Positions 31,931 to 43,500 of a stretch of 64,000 bases of DNA are shown in pieces. The position numbers and the translations under genes are program-made. Below the pieces are notes generated by a model. It was not told the DNA's origin. It did no database searches and saw nothing but the letters and a program-made list of their open reading frames with translations. Source of the DNA: Cryptomeria japonica (Eukaryota > Streptophyta > Pinopsida > Cupressales > Cupressaceae); contig NC_081409.1 of the NCBI RefSeq assembly GCF_030272615.1, positions 913,509,840 to 913,573,839 on the forward strand. The letters are read 5' to 3'. Position 1 is the stretch's first letter. The number at the start of each line of letters is the position of its first letter.

Positions 31931-33477
31931 AAAGAAAAAGTTTGTAACCGAGAAAAAACATTTTAGGCTTGTGTAAGCCCACACTAACTTTTGATCATTG
32001 AATGTGTGCAGGTTTAATCTTTTATGCAGGGGAAGGAGTTAGTTTAGAAATTTTTAATTTCTTTTAATTTAATTTCTTTCAAGAAGAAGTTGGTTAAAAA
32101 TAATTCACTCTCCCTATTTTGTGCAAAGTTAAAATAAACCTCACATTTCATTTTGGAGTACATAAAATAAGCATCAGACTTCCTTTTGGTGCATAAAAAT
32201 AAAATTCATCTTTCTTAATTGCAAAGTAAAACAAACAAAAAAAATCACTTTTTGCTTTCTTGCAAGATTAGAGAGAACACACTTCATTTTTGGAAGCTTT
32301 AAAAACAACAAGCAAACTTACTTTTCTGCAAAGTTTAAAATGAACCTCACCTTCCTTTGGTGTCTAAAAGGATCAATTTTGTTTTTGCAAAAGTAAAAGA
32401 ACTTCACCTTTAATTTTTAAGCAAGGAAAAGAGGGAAAACTTTCCCCTATCGACTTTACATTTTGTTGACCAAATCGCAGTTTACTTTGTTGACTAAGTT
32501 TGATTCAAAGCTTATGTTGAAAATACACACTTTTCTATGAAAGGTTAAAATGAACCTCATGTTTGTTGGAGCAAAATCTACAAAAAGAGGTTAACAAATC
32601 ACTGCTTTGAAAGGTTAACAAGAACTTGAGTGCTTTGTCTAGAAATTAGAAGGTATATGCTCTCCCCTTAACTGGGTGATCAAAAAGCCAATCCACTCTT
32701 ATGTTTTCTTCATTTCAAGTACTTAATTCCTTTAGCAGGCCTACCCTCCCGAGTTTCTCTTAGAGCGCCATTTAAATGGTCGGTGAGAGGGGAACAACCT
32801 AAGTGGGAAATGGCTTTATCGCCAAGTGTTTCAACCCACTATAATTAAAAGTGGAGGTTGACGAAAGTCCCTTCAATGGTTTTGCTCAACAATTAGCCTT
32901 CCCCTAGTATCTTTACGATACGTAAAGCTTTTGTTCTAAAGGTTGGGAAGCCTCTCGAGGGAGTTTATCATTGAAGACCGAACAGGAAGCCTGATTACAA
33001 ACTTTAGCAATAGAAATCTTGAGTCGAGTCAGCATCTAAGCATCTTCAATATCATAGTGCAAGGGTGGGGAAGAATCTACCCCCCAGATCACTCACTATA
33101 TATGTCCCAATATAACTACCCAATTGTGAAGCAATTCACTTTGGGTTAATTTCTGGCAAAAGGCAAAAAATTGGGTGCCCCCTAGGGGTGACACGACTGT
33201 TTGAGTTGACAGAGTATTGAGACTAGTGGGCTATGGTATTGTTGATGACTCTTAAATAAAGAGTTTATCTGATTTGTCTTCTTTGTATCCAAACCTGTGA
33301 AAACATTGGGGATTTGAACACATCATCACAGAACATACACTATATGTTTACCATAGGCAAAATTGGTTGTTTCTTTCATGTTGTGTTTTCAAGTTATACT
33401 TTTATAAAATCATCCATCAAAAACAAACAAGTGTTGAAAATTCCAAACAAAGGCCAAAAACAGAGCAATCACGACAG

Positions 33478-33845
33478 TTTAGCATGTAAGAGCAACTTCT
33501 TAGAGCATTTGAAACATTCTTTAGTGCATACCAACCAAATCTTAGCACTTTTATTAATCAAGCTAGCACAAAATAATTATCATACTGATAAACATTCACT
33601 GGTGCTTTTGGATACCATATTAGCGCTTTAGAGCATCAGCCTAGCGGGTCAAGAGAAAAACTTAGCGCTTTTATTCTAAACTTTAGTGCGTATTCAAGAC
33701 ATATCAACGCATAATCATCCCAGTCAAAACAAGTTTCAAAAATTTGAGTTAGTGCATAACATAGGCAGCTTAGCACAAAGGGAACTTTGGGTAGCGCATC
33801 TAGATCATACCTTAGCGCATCCGGTCTCTGGCTTAGCGCATGGTT
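33478..33845 (+). repeat. TAGCGCAT motif array 2 of element B
   Basis: About fifteen copies up to GGCTTAGCGCATGG at the end, 450 bp before the upstream ORF. Same core and same orientation as array 1. Variants include TAGCGCTT, TAGTGCGT and TAGAGCAT. Confidence 0.85.
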
Positions 33846-34293
33846 AAAACTCAGAAAACTAGAAGAAAATCAGACCTTTTGATAAAATTTCATCAAACTT
33901 CTTGAGTACCCTTTCAGGTCCTGTATCGAACTCAGTTATCAGAATTCAAGTCTAAACATCAGAAAAATCAATTCCAAATCAAAGCAAGGATCTTTAGAAC
34001 AAATTTGTTGAATCCAAAACTAGCTAGAGATAAAACTTTATCCAATCAAAATCAGGTAGTACCATCACATTGATCAAAAGGTCTGCCATCTAACGGATTC
34101 TATCAAACCAAAATACCAATTTTAAACCTTAAGTTGTCAAATCAAGTTTCCATATCGAGAGACTCTTATCCATATCATTTGACACACTTTGTCGTGGGGG
34201 CGAATCTAAACCTCTACTTGATAAAGTAAGCTTGAGTTTTTTAAACAAAGTATCTCAATCCAAACATCGAAGGAAATCATTGATCATTCATGT

Positions 34294-34677
34294 ATGACCA
34301 CTCCTCATATTTTGAGAAGAACAAGTCTTAATCACAAAAATGAGTTGAAGAAGAGACAACCTAGTTCTAAAAAATTTGCCAAACAGATTAAGTTTCTCTA
34401 TATAAATCACCAATTTTTTAAATCACATCGCGCATTCTTGTGTCATATGCGATTATATCTTCAAGGAAAATCAAACGAGTTTGACAAAAAACCCTTAGGA
34501 AGAAGAGCTTATATTCAAAAAGTGGCATTCAACCAATGCTTGAATCATGGAGGAAAGATTAATCCTTCTTTATTCCCAAAATTGTGTATCACTTATAACG
34601 TAGCTCGACCCAAACCACCAACCCCTGAACAATTAGAAGAAGATTTTATCCCCTTTGTCATAGAAATATTCTACTAG
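34294..34677 (+). CDS. Element B upstream ORF (ORF1-like), unknown function
   Basis: 127-codon ORF ending one base before the gag ATG. It starts MTTPHILRRTSLNHKNELKK and is basic, with INHQFFKSHRAFLCHMRLYL, QGKSNEFDKKPL and NHGGKINP. Element C has the counterpart at 39930 with the same frame and about half the residues identical (NPHILRR, FLYINRQLFKSHRTF, HHVRLYIQNKSNEFDKEPL, NRGGKINP), so the frame was under selection. Ogre elements are known for an extra ORF of unknown function before gag, and this fits that place. The domain is not recognised. It could also be an N-terminal extension of gag read through a stop. Confidence 0.65.
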   Translation: MTTPHILRRTSLNHKNELKKRQPSSKKFAKQIKFLYINHQFFKSHRAFLCHMRLYLQGKSNEFDKKPLGRRAYIQKVAFNQCLNHGGKINPSLFPKLCITYNVARPKPPTPEQLEEDFIPFVIEIFY

Positions 34678-35746
34678 ATGCTCGCTATCACTCGCTCTCA
34701 ACGAAACAAGAAAAGTGAATCACAACCAGAATCAAGTATGGGTCATAGATTATCCAACCCTTTAGATTATAATGATCTGCGAGATACGAAGATCACTGAG
34801 TAACTTCTCCAAGAATGTCAAGAAAACCCCTCATTCCAAAAGCTTATGAAAAGACTCATTGAAGCTGACAAAGAAAAATATATGCTCATGTTAACAAGCA
34901 AAGGAGTTAGACTTCCCAAAGACTTCGATACTTAAAACTTAAGGAAGGTCAACGAACAAATTTTTAGGACAAGATCTCAAAATTATGCCTATCAAGAACA
35001 ACAGAGAGAAGAAGAAACACATGACCCTGAAATCAACCTGAACAACATAACATACCCGAATATAATCATGCCCAACCTGGGGATAATGAAAGGGAAGAAG
35101 CTTTCCCTCGGGGACCACAATATGATACTCCTTGTACGAAATTTGTCCTTACCCCTTTGATAGGAGATTAAACATGATACCTTTTCCCCCGAATTCAGAT
35201 ATACACAAATACAATAAATATGATGGTAAGAGTGATCCCCTCGATCATGTTCGGGAAATTTGTACCATAAGCCTTGAATTTGTCCATGATGATACCTACT
35301 TGATGAGGCTATCCCCAAGAAGTTTGGGAGGGTAAACAATGGAGTGGTTGTCTAAACTTACACCTCCCATCAGATCCTTTCATGAATTAGTAAACAAATT
35401 TATCACACAGTACTCCTATAATATTCAACATGCAATCAACATATTGGATGTATCTAATACCAAACAAAAAAATAATGAAACATTCATGGTGTTTCTTCAG
35501 TGTTGGAAACATATGGTTTCGATATATCCTCAAGATGTGCTTGAAAAGGAAAAGATGGAGATCTTTATCAACAATTTAAATACTGAGATGAGTTATCAAC
35601 TCAAGCTCCAGTGCATACCATCTTTTGCCAAGTTAATTAAAAATGGAATCCAAGTAGAGGAAGCCTGCATCAAGAAAGGAACACTGAATTTCTTGAAGGA
35701 AGGAACTAATTCATCCAACACTCACTCCTTTAACAACCAAAACAAT
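34678..35746 (+). pseudogene. Element B gag, 5' part (cut by element C)
   Basis: Starts MLAITRSQRNKKSESQPESS at 34678. After stops near 34801 and 34936 and a frameshift before 35132, the gag core is read as EICPYPFDRRLNMIPFPPNS, KYDGKSDPLDHVREIC, LMRLSPRSLGG, stop, TMEWLSKLTPPIRSFHELVN, QYSYNIQHAINILDV, NNETFMVFLQCWKHMVSIYP and KEKMEIFINNLN. It breaks off in NNQNN at 35746, where C's LTR begins, and resumes at 54942 with the matching next residues. Role: capsid/nucleocapsid precursor. Confidence 0.9.
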
Positions 35747-37254
35747 TGTAGACGTATAAAACTGACCATATTCCCAAATGAATATTTCATGTTCATTCAT
35801 CTATTTAGTTAAATCCAATCTAAATAAATCACCCACCTTCCTCTATTTAATTAAGTAAATTATTCAATTTATTTAGTTAAATTCACTAAAGCCCCTTTTG
35901 CATCATTTAATTGAATAAATCATTTTATTTAATTAAAACCCTTCTCTCTACTTTTTAATTAAATTCACATTTAATTTAATAGTTTACCCCAATTAAATAA
36001 ATCTAATTTATTTAAAATCCCCAACTTGCAACCAAATTGAAATAAAGCAATTTATTTTAATTAATTCTATTTTTCCTCACCCACTTGCATTTTCCTACAT
36101 CTCCCACTTGCATCCTAAACCCTATTCCTAAATTTTTCTAGAATCCATCTAATCCTAATCAATTAACCCAAACCCATCAATTATTCCCTTTCCCTAAATT
36201 TGAGGAGGTCACTTCTCAAATTTGGAGTAAAGTCTTCAAAATGCATTAAAGCCTTTATCCATTCAACAAGATAACTTGTTGAATGCCCCCAAATTTGGAA
36301 GGACCCTTACAAATTTGTCCCCAAAGTCTTCAAACCATTAATGGTTAACTAACCCTTAGTGGCATGGTTAGAGACTTTTTGCCTAAACCTCCATCTAACC
36401 CAAGAGTCTCATCAAGCATTTATTGTTTTGACCATAGTTATTCCTTTAACCTTTGCACAAGAGTTTACCCCCTTGGGTAAAAGCTTTATCTAATGGATAA
36501 CCCTAACCTAACCTTAACCCTTACCTCCTAGGGTAACCATGAGGTCTTCTCAAGCATTTAATGCTTCTTACATCTCCTCTCAACCATCCTTATGTTGACA
36601 ATTGTCACCATTTCATTGGTGAAAATTGAAAACATGGATTGATAACTTTCAATATTGACCCTTGATTGACTCTTTCAATCCTGGCCATCCATTGCCCTAT
36701 TTTTGCTATAAATAGAGCTCTCCTTCCTCCATTTTGGGGATCCATGGATCCATGACTAAAAAATCTATTATCTAAAATCCATGCAAGCTTTAGTATCTCA
36801 TTTATGCTCAATTTTAGCACATCTAGTCTCTCTTTGCAAAAGGAATTAATCTAATAAACATTTTAGACTACTTCCTTTATCATTAGCTTAAATCATATAA
36901 CTAGTATATCATGTTAGGATACTATTTATACTAATCTTGTCATCTTACAATCTAGTTTAACTCATTTGTAGGATCGTGCATAGATAGGATGCATTCTCAT
37001 GTTAAAATCAATCAAAAGTATCCCTCATTCTTGCATTTGTCATCCCTAAGCCACTTTGCTTAGTGATTAGAGAGCAAAGGCATTGGCTTGAGGGACCTTG
37101 TGAGATAGAGAACCATGGAACCATCCTTGGGAAGTTGAGTCATTCTTCATGACTCCATAACTTGCACCAAGAAGTCCTGTGGGTGTGTGGACAAGCCTCT
37201 TGGAGCTTCATTTTTCACATTTTGAGTTTCATAGCCCCGCTTTTCCCGCATACA
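35747..37254 (+). mobile_element. Element C 5' LTR with TATA box
   Basis: 1,508 bp from TGTAGACGTATAAAAC to CCGCATACA. The AT-rich first 350 bp have many TTTAATTAAAT words. The plus-strand TATA box TATAAATAGAG is at 36707-36717. It matches the 3' LTR (53856-54941) at about 95 percent by eye outside one deletion. Confidence 0.92.
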
Positions 37255-37258
37255 TTTA

Positions 37259-37276
37259 TGCCGCCCACCGTGGGGC
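37259..37276 (+). promoter_or_regulatory. Primer-binding site of element C
   Basis: TGCCGCCCACCGTGGGGC, four bases after the LTR end. One G to C change from the TGGCGCC form. Confidence 0.8.
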
Positions 37277-37339
37277 ACTACCCCATTAATCAAATCAGTT
37301 TTAAAAAATAAACACTTTTGCAGGTACGCGGGAAGCAGG

Positions 37340-37600
37340 GATTAGAGCATAGGGAACATCCCTTAGCGCATTTGGTAGATCTTTTAGTGCATCCAATGCA
37401 CTGTTTAGCGCGTTGGGTCTATTCTCTAGCACGTGCGGTCTTTAGCTTAATGCATCGTCCCCACTAATCTTTTCCTGTAGGTCTCGACGTGGGAGAAAAA
37501 TATAGTAGCGCATCTAAAAAATAGTTTGGCATGTTGGGCCTTTTCAATATTGCATCTGGATTACTTCGTAGCATGTATAGTTTGTTCTGTAGCGAATCAC
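37340..37600 (+). repeat. TAGCGCAT motif array 1 of element C
   Basis: About eleven copies: CTTAGCGCATTTG, TTTAGTGCATCC, TTTAGCGCGTTGG, TCTAGCACGTGCG, AGTAGCGCATCT, CGTAGCATGTAT, TGTAGCGAATCA and others. Spacers are unrelated to those of B at most positions. Confidence 0.85.
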
Positions 37601-39097
37601 AAACTGAGGCAAAAAAATAAAAGCTGTAATTGAGTGTGAAATTAGACTTGTTGAAGTCCACAGATTATCTAACGATTTTACTTGTTATTTTACAGGGTTC
37701 TAACAATTTTCTTGTAGATAGGAGCTCCATTTTTAGGATCATTAAGATAGTTTAGATTTTTTACTAACTTAGATAAGATAGTTAAAATTTGAACCTCTTT
37801 TAATTTTTCTTAAAACTGAACTCACATTTTGGTTGGGTACCTAAAAAGAACCACAATCAAAATCTTTCTTGATTTCATAGGAGAAAAACTTTCTTTTTTG
37901 GGTTATTAAAAAGAACAAGACAATCTTTCATTTTGCAAAAAGCTTTGAAAACAACCTCACCATCCTTTGGTGTTTAAAAGGATCAACTTCAAATTTTTGC
38001 AAAGTAAAAGAAACCACATTTGTCAAATTTTTATTTTCAAGTTAAAGAGGGAAGTCCTTCCCATTTTATCGATTTCTTTTGTTGACCACCAAGATCCAAA
38101 TTCTGCTTTGTTGACCAGGTTCTTTTCCTAGATTAGAAAATCATTGCTTTGAAGGGATAAAATAAACACCATGTTTTTGTGGAGCAACATCTCCATATAG
38201 ATATTAACAAATCATTGCAATGAAGATTTAAACAGAACACTTGTTTGCTTTGCTACAAAAGTGGAAGGAATATGCTCTCCGCTTAATTGGGTGATCAAAA
38301 ATTCAGACCACTCTTACGCTTTCAGTGTTTATTGCATTTAAATCCTTTAGTAGGCTTGCCTTCCCGAGGGGTTGAAAAACTCTTAAAGCCATTTTTGGCT
38401 GGTGTGAAGGGAACGACCTAAGTGGGAAACAACTTTGAAGCCAAGTGTTCCAACCCACTATAATCAAATGTGGAAAGTGACAAAATTCCTTTTCAACGGT
38501 TGCGCGCAGCGATTAGCCTTCCCCCAGTATCCTTGAGATACGTAAAGCCTTTGTTCTAAAGGTTGGGAAGCCTCCTGAGGGAGTTTATCACTGATGGTCA
38601 AACATGAAGCTTGATTATGAACCTTGGCATAGAAACTTTGAGCCGAGTCAGTAACCAGACATTTGTAATATCATAGTGCAAGGGCGGGGAAGAATCCGCC
38701 CCCAAGATCACTCACCATATATCTCCCAAGATAACTACTCAATTGTGAAGCAATTCACTTTGGGTTAATTTCTGGCAAAAGGCAAAAAAATGGGCGCCCT
38801 CTAGGGGGTGACACGGTTGTTTGAGCTGATGGATTATTGAGACTAGTGGGCTATGGTATTACTTATGACCCTTGAATAAAGAGTCTTTTTGAAGTGTATT
38901 CTTTGTATCCAAACCTGTTGCAACATTGGGGATTTGAACACATCCTCACGGAACATACACTTACTGTTTAGATTAAGCAAAAAATGGTTACTTCTATGGT
39001 GTTGTGTCTTCATTTGTTACTTCAGAAAATCATCTATCATCACTGAAAACTTAAGGCAAAACTCCAAAAATTGCAGAAAACAATCAAGTCAGGGCAG

Positions 39098-39480
39098 TTT
39101 AGTGAGTAAGAGCAACACCTTAGCACATAGCAACCATAATCTAGCACATCAAACCCTATCTTTAGCGCATCAAGTCTTAATAGTAGCACTTCACCAGAAT
39201 CTAAAATCAGCAGCAATAGTTAGCATATTTTGAAAATAGTTTAGTGCGTTGAAGCATCAACTTAGCGCGTGGAAGTCAACCTTTAGCACGTAGAGTATAA
39301 ACAGTAGCGCGTCAGCGACTCATATTAGCGCTTGATCTTTTAAACCAAAGCTAAAAAAAAATTTAACCAGTGAAACCAATTAGCACGTAGTAGGGGGCAG
39401 CATAGCGCGTGGGGTCTTTTCCTTAGTGCTTTGAGAACATTTTGTAGCACATAGCATCTCTATTTCAACACGTGGTCAAA
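39098..39480 (+). repeat. TAGCGCAT motif array 2 of element C
   Basis: About fifteen copies, from CTTAGCACATAG to CAACACGTGG, including TTTAGCGCATCA, CTTAGCGCGTGG, AGTAGCGCGTCA, ATTAGCGCTTGA and CATAGCGCGTGG. In this array the CGCGT ending is commoner than CGCAT. Confidence 0.85.
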
Positions 39481-39929
39481 ACTAGAAAATAGGGCGCAAA
39501 ACAAAGGTCAAATTGGAAAATTTTGAAAACATTTTCGGAAACCTCCTTTCATCAGCCTGAACTTTGTCAAACCAGAATACCAAAAACAGAGTATCAAAAG
39601 CTATTTCCAAGCAAATTTTCATCAAACAAAAGTTGTCTAAAACTAAAACTAGTCGCACTATAAACATATCTATCCTATCAAAATCAAGAAACATCATCAC
39701 AAGTGGCAAATAGGTCCTTTTTATCACATGGTTTTTTATCCCAAAACACACTTGTTTAAAACTCCAAGTTGTCAAATTGAGTTTCATTATCAGGAAAACT
39801 CTATTCCATATCATTTGATGTACTTTGTTGTAAGGGGGCATCTAAACCTTCACTTTGATAAAGTAAAACTTAAGTTTCCAAAACAAGATAAACTAAATCC
39901 AAAACAACTCAAAGGAAACCATTGATCGC

Positions 39930-40294
39930 TTGTGCATGACTAATCCTCATATTCTGAGAAGAAAGAATATTTATCATAACACTAAGTTGAAGAAACAACA
40001 ACCAAGTTATTCGAAACTTGCTAAAATAAATAATTTTTTATACATCAATCGCCAACTCTTCAAATCTCATCGAACATTCCTTCATCATGTACGATTATAT
40101 ATTCAGAACAAATCAAATGAATTTGACAAGGAACCTTTAAAGACTAGAGCATTTTGTCAAAAATCCGTGTTTAGTCAACAAATAAACCGTGGAGGAAAGA
40201 TCAATCCAACAACATCCCCCGATTTGAACGACCAACTCCTAAACAAAACATTGAAGAAGATTTCATCCCTTTTGTCACATAAAGCTTTTACTAG
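39930..40294 (+). pseudogene. Element C upstream ORF (ORF1-like)
   Basis: Counterpart of 34294-34677. It starts at MTNPHILRR (39936) and keeps FLYINRQLFKSHRTF and SNEFDKEPL. Near 40215 a one-base shift leaves the frame, and the original ending (IEEDFIPFV...SFY, stop) is read in the next frame just before the gag ATG at 40295. Confidence 0.6.
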
Positions 40295-43200
40295 ATGCCT
40301 GTTGTTACTCGCTCTCAACGAAACAAACAAAGCGAAATGCAATCAGAATCCAGCATGAATCAAAGATTATCAAATCATTTCGAGCATCTGAATCTAGAGG
40401 ACGTTGAAATTTTTGAAGAACTTCTTCAAGAATATCAAGAAAGTGCTTCATTTCAAAAGCTTGTGGAAAGACTCATGGAAAATGACAAAGAAAAATACCT
40501 ACTCATGCTCACAAGCAAAGGAGTTAAACTTCTTGAAGACTTTGACACAGACATTTTTAGAACAAAATCTCAACATTACAAATATCAAGAACAACAATGA
40601 GAAGGAGAGGCATGTGACCCTGAGCAAGATACTCCTAAACAAAACATACCAAAACACAACATCCCTGAGCAAAACATCCCTGAACAAAACATACCGTTCC
40701 ATACCCCATTTCAGCCTAGAATTAATGCAAGAGAAGAATTCTTCCCTCGGCAAAACAATGTACCTTTGATTGCTCTTGCTCAAAAAATGTAAATGTTACA
40801 AAGACAAATGCAAGACATACAACAAGGTACAATAGTATAGTACTCCTTAAATGAAATTTGTCCTTATCCATTTGATAGAAGATTGAACATGGTGCCTTTT
40901 CCTCCAAACTCAGATGTTCCCAAGTTTGACAAATATGATGGAAAAAGCGATCCCCATGATCATGTTTGAGAATTTTGCACGATGAGTCTTGAATTCGCTC
41001 ACGATGATACCTATTTGATGAAGTTATTCCCAAGAAGCTTGGGAGGCAAAACAATGGAATGGTTATCCAAAGTCACACCTCCCATCAGATCATTTGATGA
41101 ACTAGTCAACAAATTCATAACTCAATATTCCTATAACATTCAACATGCTATCACCATGTTAGACGTCTATAACACCAAACAGAAAAACAATGAAACATTC
41201 ATGGTTTTCCTTCAATGATGGCGGTGTATGGTTTCAAGATATCCTCGAGATATCCCTGAAAAGGAGAAAATGGAAATTTTCATCAACAACTTGAATGGTA
41301 AGATGAGTTACCGACTCAAACTCCAATGCATACCATCTTTTGCTAAATTGATTGAAAATGGCATTCAAGTAGAAGAAGCATGTGTCAAGAAAGGAACACT
41401 AAAATTCTTCAAAGAAGGAACAAGTTCATCGCATTACAATAACCAAAACAACAACAACTTGGACAAATCCAGATTCTGGACCAGAAACAAAAACAATGGA
41501 AATGAAAGAGGAAACGAATCAAATGATCCAAAATCAAAACAACCTATGCTCTCATTATCAAGTAACCCTCAAGTTACAAAGAATATCAAAGGTGCTAACC
41601 CAGGCACTAACGCTTATGCACCACATACCAATCAAGATCAACTCAACACCAACAATACCCAAAACAATCCCACAAATTGAGGGCCTAATAATAATTCACA
41701 AGGTCACACCAACAATTTTCAAAAACCTGTCTACACACCATTGGGACAATCACTGGAGTCAGCATTCAGAGAACTCCTGGCAAACAAAATTATCTCTTTA
41801 CCAGCAATCAGCAACTATGAACCACAAATCAAACCACCTTGGTGGAATGACTCATACTTTTGTGATTTTCATAGCAACAAAGGTCATCAAACAAATGACT
41901 GCATGAGATTGAAAAACATTGTTTAGGACATGATTGATAGAGGTGATTTAACAGTGGATGGTTTCAAGACAAATGGTGACCATGGAGCCTTTAAGAATCC
42001 TCTTCCAAACTACAATAAAGATGGAGCTTCAACCTCAAACGATACACATGGAGCCTATATCAATCACATCTACAATAACACCATCAATCATATATTAGTT
42101 GTAGATAATCAAGTAAGCATCATCACAATCAAAGACAAGCATGAACATGAATCCGTCAATTTAACAACCAGAGCTCAAAAATATGTCTTGAAGGGACATA
42201 TGTCAACAACAAACACCATACCCAAAATTCAATATGATCTAGTCAGTCAACTACGCAAAACTCCTGCTCAAATATCTATACTGGAGTTGCTGAAACTTTT
42301 GCCAAAACACAAAGACATATTGGAACAAGCTTTGCTTGAAACAAATGCACCTCAAGATCTGGATGCTGACAAATTCCAAGCCATGGTGGCTCATATGACA
42401 GGACCTCATAACCTCACTTTTTCTGAGCATGATAATATCTCATTGAGCCATCCACATAATACTCCTCTCCATATTGTAGTCATAGTCTATAAACACTAAG
42501 TTAAATGAATATTAATAGATGGAGGAGCTGGACTTAATATTTGTACCTTAAAACTTATCCATGCATTAGGCTTTTCTAAAGAGTCTATTGATCCACACAA
42601 GAAGATCACTATGAAGGCATATGATGATGAGGAAAGATCATCTAAAGGAACCGTGATGTTTCCTATTCAGGTAGGACCAATACAAAAGGATACTATGTGT
42701 TAGGTCTTAGACATAGATCTCACATACAATATCTTATTAGGTTGACCCTGGATACATGAAATGCAAGCAGTGCCTTCTACATATCACCAGTGTGTCAAAT
42801 TTCCCTATAATGGCCAGGAGGTTTCTATATCAGCTAATCATAATCCATTTCAGCATTGTAATGCAATGGGGGCAGCCCAAGATAGTTTGGTTCCACATAA
42901 CAGAGAGAAACAAAACTCATCAGCACAAGATCTTCAACAAGAAAAATCTAACTCATTACCTAGAGATTTCAAGCAAAAAATGAAGATCAAAGATCAAGGC
43001 ATGGGAGAATATACTTTGGAACCCATGTGTTTGGCCAACTTACCAACATCACCTAGATCTCATGGATTACCTACAGCATCAACACATCAAGCAACTCAGC
43101 CCATCACCAAGTTCGATGGCACATTCATTCAACTCGACACTCTAGCACATGAATCTGAGGAAAAGGATATCCTTAGTTGGCTATATAAAGATGAGGAAGA

Positions 43201-43500
43201 AGACAAAGCAGCTACTGTGGAAGTAGCTATACCCACACACCTATATGGAAAAGGCTACTTAATCATGCAACAAATGGGATACAATGGCAAAGGACCTATT
43301 GGTAAGTGCTAGGAAGGCATCACAGAACCATTGGATCCTTCTTCACAATTCAGTAAAGACAAAAAGGGATTGGGCTTTGAACTCACTCTACTACCAAAGA
43401 AGGTACCGCCCAAATATCAAAAACCTTAGTGGAAAGAAAAGAAGAAGTACAAGGAAGACTCTTGGCAGGAGGCACTATTTGAGTCAATAGAGACAATGCA
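40295..43500 (+). pseudogene. Element C gag-protease polyprotein with G-patch
   Basis: One frame from MPVVTRSQRNKQSEMQ at 40295. Segments in order: N-terminal helical region; gag core about 40850-41330 (NEICPYPFDRRLNMVPFPPN, FPRSLGGKTMEWLSKVTPP, QYSYNIQHAITMLDVYN); Asn/Gln-rich linker; zinc knuckle CDFHSNKGHQTNDC near 41860-41900; retropepsin around 42510-42790 with LIDGGAGLNICTLKLIHALG and LTYNILLG-PWIHEMQAVP; and a G-patch-like segment at about 43240-43390 (QQMGYNGKGPIGKC, then KKGLGFE). Stops occur near 40598, 40790, 40838, 40967, 41217, 41679, 41924, 42499, 42505, 42703, 42745 and 43311; a frameshift follows around 43500. The length and domain order are as expected for the family. Confidence 0.9.

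Larger units (their letters stand above)
31617..34293 (+). other. Element B leader
   Basis: 2.7 kb untranslated leader. Two TAGCGCAT arrays (31641-31930 and 33478-33845) flank a conserved middle part. That middle part (about 32640-33345) is nearly collinear with C 38270-38960: TATGCTCTCC, GGGTGATCAAAAA, CGACCTAAGTGGGAAA-like, GAGATACGTAAAGC-like, CCAGATCACTCAC, AATTGTGAAGCAATTCACTT, GAACATACACT. No ORF in it is conserved between the copies, so it acts at the RNA or DNA level if at all. Confidence 0.75.
37277..39929 (+). other. Element C leader
   Basis: 2.65 kb, collinear with B's leader. The middle block 38270-38960 is strongly conserved between B and C and partly in A. Flanking TAGCGCAT arrays are listed separately. 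No ORF is conserved, so the conservation points to an RNA-level role such as packaging or translation control, or simply to recent common descent. Confidence 0.75.

Noticed and set aside
31641-33845. CRISPR-like array (short repeats with unique spacers)
   Set aside because: The repeat core is only 8 bp and degenerate, spacing is irregular, no cas genes exist, and the context is a plant retrotransposon leader.
39482-39841. 119-codon minus-strand ORF in C's leader
   Set aside because: The corresponding frame is not open in B's leader; Phe/Leu-rich shadow.
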